Shown in pieces: positions 54,079 to 64,000 of a stretch of 64,000 bases of DNA. The position numbers and the translations under genes were made by a program. Below the pieces are notes generated by a model. That model did not search any database. It saw only the letters and a list, made by a program, of their open reading frames with translations, and had not been told where the DNA came from. The stretch is from JBGANR01 sp044222225 (GTDB taxonomy: Bacteria > Actinomycetota > Actinomycetes > Mycobacteriales > Mycobacteriaceae), in assembly GCA_044222225.1 (NCBI GenBank), contig JBGANR010000002.1, positions 1 through 64,000 on the forward strand, written 5' to 3'. The first letter of the stretch is position 1. Each line of letters opens with the position of its first letter.

Positions 54079-56727
54079 GTGTTGACACACGAGATCCGGA
54101 AGCGGTTCCTCGATCACTTCATCAAGGCCGGGCATACGGAGGTGCCGAGCGCCTCGCTGGTGGTCGACGACCCGAACCTCCTGTTCGTCAACGCCGGCAT
54201 GGTGCCGTTCGTGCCGTACTTCCTCGGGCAGCAGACGCCGCCGTTCGATCGGGCGGTGAGCATCCAGAAGTGCGTGCGGACCCTCGACATCGAGGAGGTC
54301 GGCATCACGACCCGGCACAACACGTTCTTCCAGATGGCCGGCAATTTCAGCTTCGGCGACTATTTCAAGCGCGACGCCATCCGGTTCGCCTGGTCGCTGT
54401 TGACGAATCCGCTGGACGAGGGCGGTTTCGGGCTCGACCCCGAGCGGCTGTGGTCGACCGTCTATCTCGACGACGACGATGCGCGTGACCTGTGGCTCGA
54501 GGCGGGACAGGTGCCCGAGCGCATCCAGCGCCGCGGGATGAAGGACAACTACTGGTCGATGGGCGTTCCCGGTCCGTGCGGCCCGTGCTCGGAACTCTTC
54601 TACGACCGCGGCGCGGAGTTCGGCGTCGAGGGCGGTCCCGAGGCCGACGAGGACCGGTACATCGAGATCTGGAATCTCGTCTTCATGCAGAACGAGCGCG
54701 GCGGCGGCGGCGCGAAGACCGGCTACGAGATCATCGGCGAGCTGCCGAAGAAGAACATCGACACCGGCCTGGGCATCGAGCGGGTCGCGTTCTTGCTGCA
54801 GGGCGTCGACAACGTGTACGAGACGGATCTGATGCGTCCGGTCATCGATCGCGCCGAGGCGCTGACCGGGCAGCGCTACGCCGCTGGCGACGCCGAGCAC
54901 GACCGGCTCTTCCGCGTCATCGCCGATCACGCCCGTACCGGCGTCATGCTCATCTCCGACGGTGTGACGCCGGCCAACGAGGGCCGCGGTTACGTGCTGC
55001 GCCGGTTGCTGCGCCGGATCGTGCGCTCGGCACGGCTGCTCGGCGCCGAGGCGCCGACGATGGCGGAGTTCGTCGATACCGTCGTCGCGACGATGACGCC
55101 GTCCTACCCGGAGCTGGCGGACGCCGCCGAACGGATCCGGGCGGTGGCCGTCGGCGAGGAGGTGGCCTTCCGCAAGACGCTGACCGCCGGCTCGGCGCTG
55201 TTCGAGCAGGCCGCGGTCGCGACGAAGAGCGCGGGCCGCACGACGATCGCCGGCACCGACGCGTTCACCCTCCACGACACCTACGGTTTCCCCATCGACC
55301 TCACGCTGGAGATGGCCGCCGAGGCGGGCCTGGCCGTCGACGAGCAGGGCTTCACCGAACTCATGGCGGAGCAGCGGCGTCGCGCCAAAGAGGATGCGAA
55401 CGCGCGGAAGTCGGGACATGCCGACATGTCGGTGTACCGGCCGTTCCTCGACGGCGAGGCGACGGTCTTCACCGGCTTCGACGAGCTGACCACGACGGCC
55501 CACGTGCTCGGCATCGTGTCGGGCGGGCAGCGGGTCGCCGAGGCCGGGGCGGGCGCCGAGGTGGAGATCGTGCTCGACCGGTCGCCGCTCTACGCGGAGT
55601 CGGGCGGTCAGGTCGCCGACATCGGGACGCTGACCACCTCGTCCGGCCTGGTCGCGGACGTCTACGACGTGCAGAAACTGGCCAAGAAGGTGTGGCTGCA
55701 CAAGGTGCGGATCACCGCGGGGTCGGTCGCCGAGGGTCAGGACGTCCTCGCGCACGTCGACACCGCGTGGCGGCACGGCTCGACGCAGGGCCACTCGGGT
55801 ACCCACCTCGTTCACGCCGCGCTGCGCGAGGTGCTCGGCCCCGAGGCGACGCAGGCCGGCTCGCTCAACAAGCCGGGCTACCTGCGGTTCGACTTCCGCG
55901 CGTCGAAGCCGGTGACGGCTGAGCAGCGGGCGCGCGTCGAGGCCATCGCGAACGAGACGATGCTCGCGAACTTTCCCGTCAACACGTTCGAGACCGATCT
56001 CGCCAGCGCGAAGGCGATGGGCGCGATGGCGCTCTTCGGCGAGAACTACGGCGACAGCGTGCGCGTCGTCGAGATCGGCGGGCCGTTCTCGATGGAGCTG
56101 TGCGGCGGCACGCACGTCGCGGCGTCCGCCGCGGTCGGTCCCGTGACACTGCTCGGCGAGTCGTCGATCGGCTCCGGCGTGCGCCGCGTCGAGGCCTACG
56201 TCGGGCTCGACTCCTACGCGCATCTGGCGAAGGAGCGTGCGCTGCTCGCCGCGCTCTCGTCGGACCTCAAGACGCCCGCCGAGCAGCTGCCGGGCCGGGT
56301 CGAGACGCTTGTGACGCGCCTGCGCGATGCCGAGAAGGAGGTCGCCGCGCTCAAGGCCGAGAAGGCGCGCGCGGCGGGCGGTTCGCTGATCGAGTCGGCG
56401 ACCCGGCACGGCGACACCCTGCTCGTCGCCGGTCCGGTCGCCGCCGGTGCGGATCTCCGCGCGCTGGTCGGTGACCTGCGCGGACGCGTCGCGGGTGAGC
56501 GGGCCGTCGTGGCGCTGTTCGCCCCGGACGGGGCGAAGGTGCCGTTCGTCGTCGCGGTCACGGAGCCCGCGGTCGCCGCGGGCGTCAAGGCCGGCGACCT
56601 CGTGCGCGCGATCGCGCCGCTGGTCGGCGGCCGGGGCGGCGGCAAACCGGACCTCGCGCAGGGCTCCGGCTCGGACGCGTCCGGAATCGACGCCGCCGTC
56701 GCAGAACTCGGGCGCCGGCTTGTCTGA
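54079..56727 (+). CDS. alaS: alanine-tRNA ligase
   Basis: Full-length class II synthetase of 882 residues. Catalytic core motifs [23 protein letters not shown] and [15 protein letters not shown] (about 39-100); editing domain zinc ligands in [12 protein letters not shown] (about 573-584) and CGGTHVAAS (about 675); C-terminal coiled coil and DHH-associated domain with [14 protein letters not shown]. The start GTG 54079 follows a TAGGGT -10 candidate. Its stop overlaps ruvX. Confidence 0.97.
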   Translation: MLTHEIRKRFLDHFIKAGHTEVPSASLVVDDPNLLFVNAGMVPFVPYFLGQQTPPFDRAVSIQKCVRTLDIEEVGITTRHNTFFQMAGNFSFGDYFKRDAIRFAWSLLTNPLDEGGFGLDPERLWSTVYLDDDDARDLWLEAGQVPERIQRRGMKDNYWSMGVPGPCGPCSELFYDRGAEFGVEGGPEADEDRYIEIWNLVFMQNERGGGGAKTGYEIIGELPKKNIDTGLGIERVAFLLQGVDNVYETDLMRPVIDRAEALTGQRYAAGDAEHDRLFRVIADHARTGVMLISDGVTPANEGRGYVLRRLLRRIVRSARLLGAEAPTMAEFVDTVVATMTPSYPELADAAERIRAVAVGEEVAFRKTLTAGSALFEQAAVATKSAGRTTIAGTDAFTLHDTYGFPIDLTLEMAAEAGLAVDEQGFTELMAEQRRRAKEDANARKSGHADMSVYRPFLDGEATVFTGFDELTTTAHVLGIVSGGQRVAEAGAGAEVEIVLDRSPLYAESGGQVADIGTLTTSSGLVADVYDVQKLAKKVWLHKVRITAGSVAEGQDVLAHVDTAWRHGSTQGHSGTHLVHAALREVLGPEATQAGSLNKPGYLRFDFRASKPVTAEQRARVEAIANETMLANFPVNTFETDLASAKAMGAMALFGENYGDSVRVVEIGGPFSMELCGGTHVAASAAVGPVTLLGESSIGSGVRRVEAYVGLDSYAHLAKERALLAALSSDLKTPAEQLPGRVETLVTRLRDAEKEVAALKAEKARAAGGSLIESATRHGDTLLVAGPVAAGADLRALVGDLRGRVAGERAVVALFAPDGAKVPFVVAVTEPAVAAGVKAGDLVRAIAPLVGGRGGGKPDLAQGSGSDASGIDAAVAELGRRLV

Positions 56728-57208
56728 CGGCACGACTCCCGCTGCGGCGCCCCTGCGGGGGCGCCGGATCGGCGTCGACGTCGGCGCCGTGCGGGTCGGT
56801 GTCGCCTCCTGTGATCCCGACGGCATCCTCGCGACGCCCGTCGAGACCGTCCGTCGGGGGCCCGGGGACGCCGGTACGGCTGCCGCGGTCCGCCGGTTGG
56901 CGGCGATCGTCGCCGAATACGAGGCGGTCGAGGTGGTGGTCGGGCTGCCGCGGACGCTGCGGGGCGAGGAGGGGGCCGCGGCCGTGGCCGCGCAGGCGTT
57001 CGGTGACAGGCTGGCAGCAGCCGTCGACGTACCGCTCGTCTATACCGACGAGCGGCTGACGACGGTGACCGCGACGGCCGCGTTGCACGCCGCCGGACGC
57101 AAGACGCGTAGACACCGCGAAGTGATAGATCAGGCGGCGGCCGTGGCCATCCTGCAAGGATGGCTGGAGCGGCGGCGGAGCAGCCGAGAGACGGAGGACG
57201 TCACGTGA
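56720..57208 (+). CDS. ruvX: Holliday junction resolvase-like protein RuvX (YqgF)
   Basis: RNase H-fold protein of 162 residues: [22 protein letters not shown] (about 13-34) with the first acidic residue, [14 protein letters not shown], and [12 protein letters not shown] with [19 protein letters not shown]. It is implicated in pre-16S rRNA end processing. The probable TTG start at 56720 overlaps the alaS stop by eight bases; no ATG or GTG lies before the conserved first strand. The stop overlaps the mltG start. Confidence 0.93.
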   Translation: MSDGTTPAAAPLRGRRIGVDVGAVRVGVASCDPDGILATPVETVRRGPGDAGTAAAVRRLAAIVAEYEAVEVVVGLPRTLRGEEGAAAVAAQAFGDRLAAAVDVPLVYTDERLTTVTATAALHAAGRKTRRHREVIDQAAAVAILQGWLERRRSSRETEDVT

Positions 57209-59199
57209 CCCCACCCGACCCTCACGAGCCACCGGGCGACGAGTCGCCCCGGCGGCGTCGACGGCGGGCCGACGGCGGTGTGCCGTTCGATCCGACGGCA
57301 TGGCGCACGGCCTACGGTGACGTGGCCCGCCGGCACGAGACGGGGGATACCGGCAGGCACTATTTTCCGTCGTTCGACGACCCCCCGGAGCAGGTGGGTC
57401 GGGCCGAGCCCGAAGTGCGACCCGAGCATGAAGGACCGCCCGAGCGGGAGGCCGCGGGCAAGCCGGAGCCGGTGCCCCGGCGCCAGGAGTCCCGACTCGA
57501 CGAGAAGCCGACCGCGGAGGGGAAGACCGCGGCCGAGCATCCGAGCGACAGGGGCAGGCGCGCCGAGGGCATGCGTGCGAAGGGACGGCGTCCCGGAGGA
57601 TCCGGCTCGGCGAGACAGGCACCGCCGGCCGGGCAGGAGCCCGACCGGCAGCCGACCGTGGTCATGCGCAAAGAACCCGCCGTCCGCAAGGAAGCCGTCG
57701 GTCGCCGGGAACCCGCCGACCGCGAGGAGCCGTTGCGGCGGGCAACCGAGGCGGTCGCGACCGATGCGACGAGTGCGACCGAGGTCATCCGCGTCGACCG
57801 GTCGGCCGAGCAGCCGCCGGCGTCGACGGGTGCGACCGAGGTGATCCGCACCGACGTGAATCGGCAGGACTCGGCGACGGAGGTGTTGCCCGCGTCGCGG
57901 CTGGAGCCGGCGACGCAGGCGATCACGCGGAAGCCGGCCGGGCCCGAACCCGTGTCCGACCGGCCGGCGACGGTGGAACGGCCGGAGTCGGAGGACCCCG
58001 TCGAGGCGGCGCCTCGACGCCCCCGGCCGGACGGACGGGCCCCCGATCGGGAGACCGTCCGGCGCAGGCGCCGGATCGCGATCGTTCTGGCGCTCATCGT
58101 CGCGATCGTTCTGGCGGCGGCCGTCGGCTACGGTGCCTACCGCTACTACTACGCCGAAGGCGATGACTACTCGGGCGGCGACGGGACGTCGGACGTCCTC
58201 GTCGAGATCCCCGCCGGCGCCACCGTCATGGAGGTCGCGACGGTGCTGACCACCGCGGACGTCGTCGGCAGCACCGACGCATTCGTCAAGGCGGCCGGCG
58301 ACGGGAGCGTCGACCCCGGCTTCTACAAGATGCGGACGCACATCTCGGGCGCCGCGGCCTTTGAGCGGATCACCAAGGGGGACAAGAGCTTCCGGGTGGG
58401 CCGGGTGGTCATCGGGGAGCGTCAGCTCGACGACAAGCCGGGTGCCGACGGTAAGACCACGCCGGGCATCCTCTCGCAGCTCGCGGACGCCACGCACGCC
58501 GAGCTCAACGGGGCGACGATCGGCGTCACGGAGGTGCAGCTGCGGGAGGCCGCCGTCAAGGCGACGCCCGACGAACTCGGCATCCCGCAGTGGGCGAGGG
58601 CGGCGGTCGTCAAGCTGCCGGCCGATCATCGCAAGCTCGAAGGACTCATCGCTCCCGGGACCTACGAATCGCTCGATCCGCGGCTTTCGGCGCGCGATCT
58701 GCTGCGGTCGCTCATCACGGCGAGCGCGGCGCAGTACGAAGGTGCGGGTCTGCTCACCGAGGACGCCTCGGGGCTGACGCCGTACGAGAAGCTCGTCGCG
58801 GCGTCGATCGTCGGTCACGAGGTCGATCCGAACAGTCCGGACGCCGCCAAGGTCGCCCGCGTCGTGCTCAACCGGCTGGCCAAGAAGCAGCGGCTGGAGA
58901 TGGACTCGACGGTCAACTACGCGGCCCGCGTCAACGACATCGATCTGGGGATCGAGCAGTTGGTCACGGACAACGCGTGGAACACCTACCGGAACGTGGG
59001 ACTGCCGGTGACGCCGATCTCGGCGGTCGGCCGCACGTCGCTGCAGGCGATCGAGAATCCGGCGGAAGGGGACTGGCTGTACTTCGTCACCGTCGATAGG
59101 GACGGAAAGACCCTGTTCGCGACGACGTTCGAGCAGCATGAACGTAATCGGCAGGAAGCCTGCCGTACCGGACTTCTCAAGAAGGGATGCGAGCAATGA
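57205..59199 (+). CDS. mltG: endolytic transglycosylase MltG with a long cytoplasmic tail
   Basis: Protein of 664 residues that cleaves nascent peptidoglycan glycan strands. A charged, disordered cytoplasmic tail of about 290 residues precedes one helix (about 291-312). The outer domain has a LysM-like part ([18 protein letters not shown]) and the YceG catalytic region [26 protein letters not shown] (about 532-557) with STVNYA. The tail contains three ATEV(I/L) motifs (about 192-230). GTG 57205 follows GGAGG. Other actinobacterial MltGs are usually nearer 400 residues (memory). Confidence 0.94.
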   Translation: MTPPDPHEPPGDESPRRRRRRADGGVPFDPTAWRTAYGDVARRHETGDTGRHYFPSFDDPPEQVGRAEPEVRPEHEGPPEREAAGKPEPVPRRQESRLDEKPTAEGKTAAEHPSDRGRRAEGMRAKGRRPGGSGSARQAPPAGQEPDRQPTVVMRKEPAVRKEAVGRREPADREEPLRRATEAVATDATSATEVIRVDRSAEQPPASTGATEVIRTDVNRQDSATEVLPASRLEPATQAITRKPAGPEPVSDRPATVERPESEDPVEAAPRRPRPDGRAPDRETVRRRRRIAIVLALIVAIVLAAAVGYGAYRYYYAEGDDYSGGDGTSDVLVEIPAGATVMEVATVLTTADVVGSTDAFVKAAGDGSVDPGFYKMRTHISGAAAFERITKGDKSFRVGRVVIGERQLDDKPGADGKTTPGILSQLADATHAELNGATIGVTEVQLREAAVKATPDELGIPQWARAAVVKLPADHRKLEGLIAPGTYESLDPRLSARDLLRSLITASAAQYEGAGLLTEDASGLTPYEKLVAASIVGHEVDPNSPDAAKVARVVLNRLAKKQRLEMDSTVNYAARVNDIDLGIEQLVTDNAWNTYRNVGLPVTPISAVGRTSLQAIENPAEGDWLYFVTVDRDGKTLFATTFEQHERNRQEACRTGLLKKGCEQ

Positions 59200-60068
59200 C
59201 GGAGACGGTCACTCAGACGACGGAGGCTGCCGGCGGAACGTCCGCCGCGCCGGACGGGCCCCGCAAGGGCGCGATCCTCGGGCACCCCGTGGGGCATTCA
59301 CGGTCGCCCGATCTGCATCTGGCCGCCTACCGGGCGCTCGGACTCGACGGGTGGACCTACGAGCGCGTCGATTGCACCGGGGAGCAGTTGCCCGCATTCG
59401 TCGACGGTCTCGGGCCCGAATGGGTCGGTCTGTCGGTGACGATGCCGGGTAAGGTCGCCGCGCTCGCGTACGCGACGGAGCGGACGCGTCGGGCCGAGCT
59501 CATCGGCTCGGCGAACACCCTCGTCCGGATCCCCGGCGGCTGGCGGGCCGACTGCACCGATGTCGACGGCGTCACCGGCGCGCTGGAGGCGGTCGGGGCC
59601 GCGGCCCTCGCCGGACGGCCCGCCGTGGTCATCGGTGCCGGCGGCACGGCGCGTCCGTCGATCGCGGCGCTCGCCGAGGCGGGGGCCGGGTCCCTGTCGA
59701 TCGTGGCGCGCGATCGCGGCCGGGCGGCCGACGTGCTCGAACTCGCTGCAGCCCTCGAGCTCGACGCGACGTTCGTCGACATCACCGACACCGAAGCGGT
59801 GCGGGCCGCGTGCGCCGCCGCCGGCGTGACGGTGAGCACCGTGCCCGCGGTCGGTGCCGCGCCCGTCGCCGCCGAGATCGCGGCCTGCCCGGCGGTGGTC
59901 GACGTGATCTACAACCCGTGGCCGACGCCGCTGGCCGAGGCGGTCATGGCCGCCGGCGGACGGCTCACCGGCGGTCTGACGATGCTGCTCTGCCAGGCGT
60001 TCGGTCAGGTGGAGCAGTTCACCGGACGCCCCGCGCCGCGCGAGGCGATGACGGCCGCGCTGAGCTGA
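59196..60068 (+). CDS. aroE: shikimate dehydrogenase
   Basis: NADP-dependent shikimate pathway enzyme of 290 residues. Substrate site GHPVGHSRSPDLH (about 29-41), catalytic Lys in LSVTMPGKVAAL, Rossmann motif VIGAGGTARPSIAAL (about 146-160) and C-terminal YNPWPTPLAEA are present. ATG 59196 overlaps the mltG stop and is preferred over ATG 59187, which sits directly on the ribosome site. The adenine-loop stretch is not the usual NRT form (here SIVARDRGRAADVL). Confidence 0.95.
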   Translation: MTETVTQTTEAAGGTSAAPDGPRKGAILGHPVGHSRSPDLHLAAYRALGLDGWTYERVDCTGEQLPAFVDGLGPEWVGLSVTMPGKVAALAYATERTRRAELIGSANTLVRIPGGWRADCTDVDGVTGALEAVGAAALAGRPAVVIGAGGTARPSIAALAEAGAGSLSIVARDRGRAADVLELAAALELDATFVDITDTEAVRAACAAAGVTVSTVPAVGAAPVAAEIAACPAVVDVIYNPWPTPLAEAVMAAGGRLTGGLTMLLCQAFGQVEQFTGRPAPREAMTAALS

Positions 60069-60085
60069 GGATCGTCCGACAGGAT

Positions 60086-60114
60086 CCGGGCCGGCCGCAC
60101 GCGAATCGGCCCGG
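60086..60114 (+). terminator. possible hairpin after aroE
   Basis: CCGGGCC (60086-60092) pairs with GGCCCGG (60108-60114) over 15 bases, 18 bases past aroE. It is followed by an 8-bp inverted pair CCTGTGGA/TCCACAGG (60115-60122 and 60158-60165). No T-run. Low confidence. Confidence 0.35.
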
Positions 60115-60226
60115 CCTGTGGACGGCGAACACCAGATCGTCGTAGCGTGGCGCGTTCTCCACAGGGCGGCGTGACGCGGCGGTCTCGGCGGCCTCCGCGT
60201 CGGGGCCGGGCGCGAGGATCGGCGGC

Positions 60227-60631
60227 ATGGAGATCCTGCTGTTCGTCCTCGCCGCCGTCGTCGTTGCGTTGTGGCGGTGCGACGCACGCACCCGCCGGCT
60301 GCCGAACCGGCTGACACTGCCCGCCGGCGTGGGCGCCCTCGGCGCCTGCGTCGCCGACCTGCGCGTCGCGCTCGCCACCGGCGCGGTGGTCGGCGTCTAC
60401 CTGGTCGGCCACCTCGCGGGCGGGGTCGGAGCCGGCGACGTCAAGCTCGCGCTGCCCGTCGGCGCTGTGGGTTCCTCGGGGTCGCTCGTGCTGGCCTGGG
60501 GTTTCGTTCTGCTGGCCTTCTCTCTGACGGTCGTGCTCGGCCGTCTGCGCCGAGAGAGAACCGTGGCGCACGGTCCGCCGATGTTCGTGGCGGCCGTCCT
60601 GTGCGGGTTCGCCGGGTGGGCGTGGGAGTGA
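60227..60631 (+). CDS. small prepilin peptidase (A24 family)
   Basis: Membrane aspartyl peptidase of 134 residues without the N-terminal methylase part of full-length prepilin peptidases. The two catalytic aspartates are in WRCDARTRRLPN (about 16-27) and GAGDVKLALPVG (about 65-76). About four helices. It could process type IV/Tad pilin-like substrates, none of which are in the window. From memory, M. tuberculosis Rv2551c after aroE is the counterpart. Confidence 0.88.
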   Translation: MEILLFVLAAVVVALWRCDARTRRLPNRLTLPAGVGALGACVADLRVALATGAVVGVYLVGHLAGGVGAGDVKLALPVGAVGSSGSLVLAWGFVLLAFSLTVVLGRLRRERTVAHGPPMFVAAVLCGFAGWAWE

Positions 60632-60671
60632 TCGGCCCGTGGCCGCTCACGTCTCACGGAGGCCGGGCGAT

Positions 60672-61238
60672 GTGCGAGGAGTGTCCCGGGCGGGGAAGCC
60701 GGATCCCTCGTGGCTACGGGCGAGCCGGCGTCACATCAATGGATTGACCGGGCGTCACCGCCAGTCGGTCATCGACTACACGGGTGAGGATCACAAACGG
60801 ATCAACGGCTGGCTCCGTCGCGGCCGAGTTCCTCCCGATACATGGGCGGCCGCGCGAGTGAAGGACCTCGATGCGGTGTTGGCGGAGCGACCGTTCGTGC
60901 GGAACAACGAGTTGACACGTACTGTGGACGCCCTGTCGTTGGGCTTGGCGTCAGGTGACGAACTACGGAAGATCATCGGTCGTGCGCGCGTCGAGGACGG
61001 CTATCTGTCCACGACACGGTTCGCCGACGGGGGTGCCACAAAGGGCTACCGGGGTGCCGTCCGACTGACTGTTGTGGCTCCCGCCGGGACGCACGCGGCG
61101 GCGATCGAGGACGTATCGCGGGTGCCTGGACAAGGTGAGGTACTGCTGGCGCGCGGACTGAAGTACGTGATCACCGCGGCGGCATACGATGCCCGGATAG
61201 GCATGTGGCGCGCCACGATGACGATATGGACGGGGTGA
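60672..61238 (+). CDS. small ADP-ribosyltransferase toxin-like protein
   Basis: Protein of 188 residues of the R-S-E class (ADPrib_exo_Tox). YTGEDHKRINGWLR opens the fold (about 36-49). The catalytic triad is Arg in ELTRTVD (about 82), STT in GYLSTTRF (about 107-111) and Glu in the loop PGQGEVLLARG (about 152-162), giving the QxE form seen in C3-like enzymes. There is no signal peptide, membrane helix or delivery domain, so it probably acts inside its own cell or is a detached domain. GTG 60672 has GGAGG nine bases upstream; GTG 60639 is an alternative. Codons such as CTA, ACA, ACT and TCA suggest transfer. Confidence 0.8.
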   Translation: MRGVSRAGKPDPSWLRASRRHINGLTGRHRQSVIDYTGEDHKRINGWLRRGRVPPDTWAAARVKDLDAVLAERPFVRNNELTRTVDALSLGLASGDELRKIIGRARVEDGYLSTTRFADGGATKGYRGAVRLTVVAPAGTHAAAIEDVSRVPGQGEVLLARGLKYVITAAAYDARIGMWRATMTIWTG

Positions 61239-61242
61239 TGGG

Positions 61243-61425
61243 ATGAGCGCACTCGATGACGGCGGTCTCGGCGGCCGCTCGGTGACCGACCCTGTGACGT
61301 TGACAAGGATGCGCCGGGACCTCTTCGTCGACGGCGGCTTCAAGTTGCCTCTGCAGGAAGCCGAGCGCGCCGCCGGTCTTACCGAAGCCGACATCTGGAA
61401 GTTCACCGAAGCGCTGAGTGCGTGA
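61243..61425 (+). CDS. 60-residue protein, possible antitoxin/immunity partner
   Basis: Not recognised. The product has a Gly/Asp-rich start followed by a helical second half (LPLQEAERAAGLTEADIWKFTEALSA) like a small helix-turn-helix or degradation-prone antitoxin. It begins four bases after the ADP-ribosyltransferase stop, on the same strand, so the two are co-transcribed. The arrangement (toxin first, small acidic partner second) suggests neutralisation of the toxin, but only by position. Confidence 0.6.
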   Translation: MSALDDGGLGGRSVTDPVTLTRMRRDLFVDGGFKLPLQEAERAAGLTEADIWKFTEALSA

Positions 61426-61519
61426 CGATTCGGCCCGCCGGGCCGCCTCGTCGCGCCGAGTGACGTCGTCCTCGCCGCCGTTGCCGGGCCCGATGTACGG
61501 CCGGGGCGCGCATCACTGG

Positions 61520-61525
61520 CAGAAT
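61520..61525 (+). promoter_or_regulatory. -10 box (CAGAAT) of aroC
   Basis: CAGAAT fits the reduced NANNNT form and lies eight bases before the GTG at 61534. No ribosome site is seen, so aroC may be translated leaderless from its own promoter despite the upstream cassette. Confidence 0.35.
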
Positions 61526-61533
61526 GGCTGCTC

Positions 61534-62720
61534 GTGCTGCGTTGGATCACCGCCGGAGAGTCCCACGGCCCCGCCCTCATCGCGATGCTGGAGGGCATGG
61601 TGGCCGATGTCGCCGTGACCTCGGACGAGATCGCCGATCAGCTCGCGCGTCGTCGCCTGGGCTATGGCCGCGGGGCCCGTATGAAGTTCGAGAAGGACGC
61701 CGTCCGCATCCTCGGCGGCGTCCGGCATGGACGTACGCAGGGCGGTCCGGTCGCGATCGAGATCGGCAACACCGAATGGCCCAAGTGGGAGACGGTGATG
61801 GCGGCCGATCCCGTCGCCCCCGAGGTGCTCGCCGACGTCGCGCGCAACGCGCCGCTGACGCGTCCGCGTCCCGGGCACGCCGACTACTCGGGCATGCTCA
61901 AATACGACTTCGACGACGCCCGTCCGGTGCTCGAACGGGCGAGTGCCCGGGAGACCGCGGCTCGGGTCGCGGCCGGCACCGTCGCGCGCAACTTCCTGCG
62001 CCAGGTCTTCGGCGTCGAGATCATCAGCCACGTCGTGTCGATCGGCGCGTCGCAGCCGTACGACGGTCCGACGCCGACGATCGAACAGCTCGAGGCGATC
62101 GACGCCAGCCCCGTCCGGGCCGCCGGTGCGGACGCCGAGGCGTCGATGATCGCCGAGATCGAGGCCGCCAAGCGGGACGGTGACACCCTCGGCGGCGTCG
62201 TCGAGGTGGTGGCGACGGGCCTGCCGGTGGGCCTCGGCTCGCACGTCTCGGGGGAGCGCAGGCTCGACGCGCGTCTGGCCGGGGCGCTCATGGGCATCCA
62301 GGCGATCAAGGGCGTCGAGGTCGGCGACGGCTTCGAGACGGCCCGGCGGCGCGGCAGCGTGGCCCACGACGAGATCGTCCCCGGTCCGGACGGCATCGAG
62401 CGGTCGACGAACCGCGCCGGCGGGATCGAAGGCGGTATGACGAACGGCGAGTCGGTCCGCGTCCGCGCGGCGATGAAGCCCATCTCGACGGTGCCGCGTG
62501 CGCTGTCGACGGTGGACATGGGCACGGGGGAGCCCGCGACCGCGATCCATCAGCGCTCGGATGTCTGCGCGGTGCCCGCGGCGGGCGTCGTCGCCGAGTC
62601 GATGGTCGCGCTCGTCCTGGCCCAGGCCGCGCTGGAGAAGTTCGGTGGTGATTCGGCCGGAGAGACCGGGCGGAACGTCGCGTCTTACCTTGCGCGGATC
62701 GCGCAGCGTCCGCCGCGGCC

Positions 62721-62724
<4 letters not shown>
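61534..62724 (+). CDS. aroC: chorismate synthase
   Basis: FMN-dependent enzyme of 396 residues forming chorismate. Signature blocks are [14 protein letters not shown] (about 2-15), [32 protein letters not shown] (about 110-124), [14 protein letters not shown] and the C-terminal [19 protein letters not shown] start. It heads the aroC-aroK-aroB run; its stop overlaps aroK. Confidence 0.97.

Positions 62725-64000
<1,276 letters not shown>

Noticed and set aside
53953..56826. Minus-strand open frame of about 957 codons opposite alaS
   Set aside because: It is a mirror of alaS in GC-rich DNA, dominated by Arg, Gly, Asp and Ala with no domain; alaS explains the region fully.
60115..60165. CCTGTGGA/TCCACAGG pair as DnaA boxes or an origin
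   Set aside because: Neither copy matches the TTATCCACA-type consensus well, there is no AT-rich unwinding element, and the neighbours are not origin genes.

Overview
The window is dense, GC-rich (about 70% by eye) actinobacterial chromosome with 62 protein genes, no RNA gene, no insertion sequence, no CRISPR array and no rRNA. Gene content and order (thrS, HIT protein, pgsA, PIM acyltransferase, pimA, pdxS, tesB, pdxT, yebC, ruvCAB, yajC, secDF, apt, rel, ppiB, glyoxalase II, hisS ... aspS, rarA, alaS, ruvX, mltG, aroE, prepilin peptidase, aroC, aroK, aroB) match, from memory, the Mycobacterium tuberculosis Rv2538c-Rv2614c block. The phosphatidylinositol mannoside genes point to the order Mycobacteriales. 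A Gordonia/Tsukamurella/Williamsia/Dietzia-like genus is possible, but the genus cannot be fixed from this sequence alone.

Layout. (1) 37-5510, minus strand: seven overlapping or closely spaced genes (glycosyltransferase, TIGR04282 protein, methyltransferase, molybdopterin oxidoreductase, small membrane protein, MTA phosphorylase, NAD-dependent epimerase), with a divergent GT-C-like membrane protein at 5625. This resembles the mycobacterial Rv0535-Rv0541c neighbourhood. (2) 6977-11263: a two-component system, a ribbon-helix-helix antitoxin-like gene with a tandem operator, a GNAT acetyltransferase, and an Nramp-related transporter lacking the classical metal ligands. (3) 11756-35919: core translation, PIM lipid synthesis, vitamin B6, Holliday junction, Sec and stringent-response genes, nearly all on the plus strand. 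(4) 35990-46762, minus strand: a ten-gene Ter stress island with TerA, TerC/DUF475, two TerD, a double-TerD fusion, a HAD phosphatase, two phosphoribosyltransferases (with PELOTA and TRSP domains), a CitE-like TIM-barrel lyase and an unknown helical protein. (5) 46854-60631: two metallopeptidases, aspS, a kinase-fold protein, rarA, alaS, ruvX, mltG, aroE and a prepilin peptidase. (6) 60672-61425: a small ADP-ribosyltransferase gene plus a 60-residue partner, inserted just before aroC. (7) aroC, aroK and a 3'-truncated aroB at the right edge.

Genes work in recognisable units: HIT-pgsA-acyltransferase-pimA build phosphatidylinositol and PIMs; pdxS and pdxT make pyridoxal phosphate; ruvCAB follow a LexA box; yajC-secD-secF feed apt and rel downstream; aroE-aroC-aroK-aroB form the shikimate cluster. 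The Ter island combines calcium-binding TerD scaffolds with enzymes proposed in the literature to make a nucleoside-like metabolite.

The most novel items are the ADP-ribosyltransferase cassette at a site that in M. tuberculosis (from memory) carries VapBC toxin-antitoxin genes; the Ter island with its degenerate TerD domain, unknown helical protein and no visible ATP-grasp gene; a possible switch-like leader before the Nramp-related gene; and several uncatalogued operator-like repeats.
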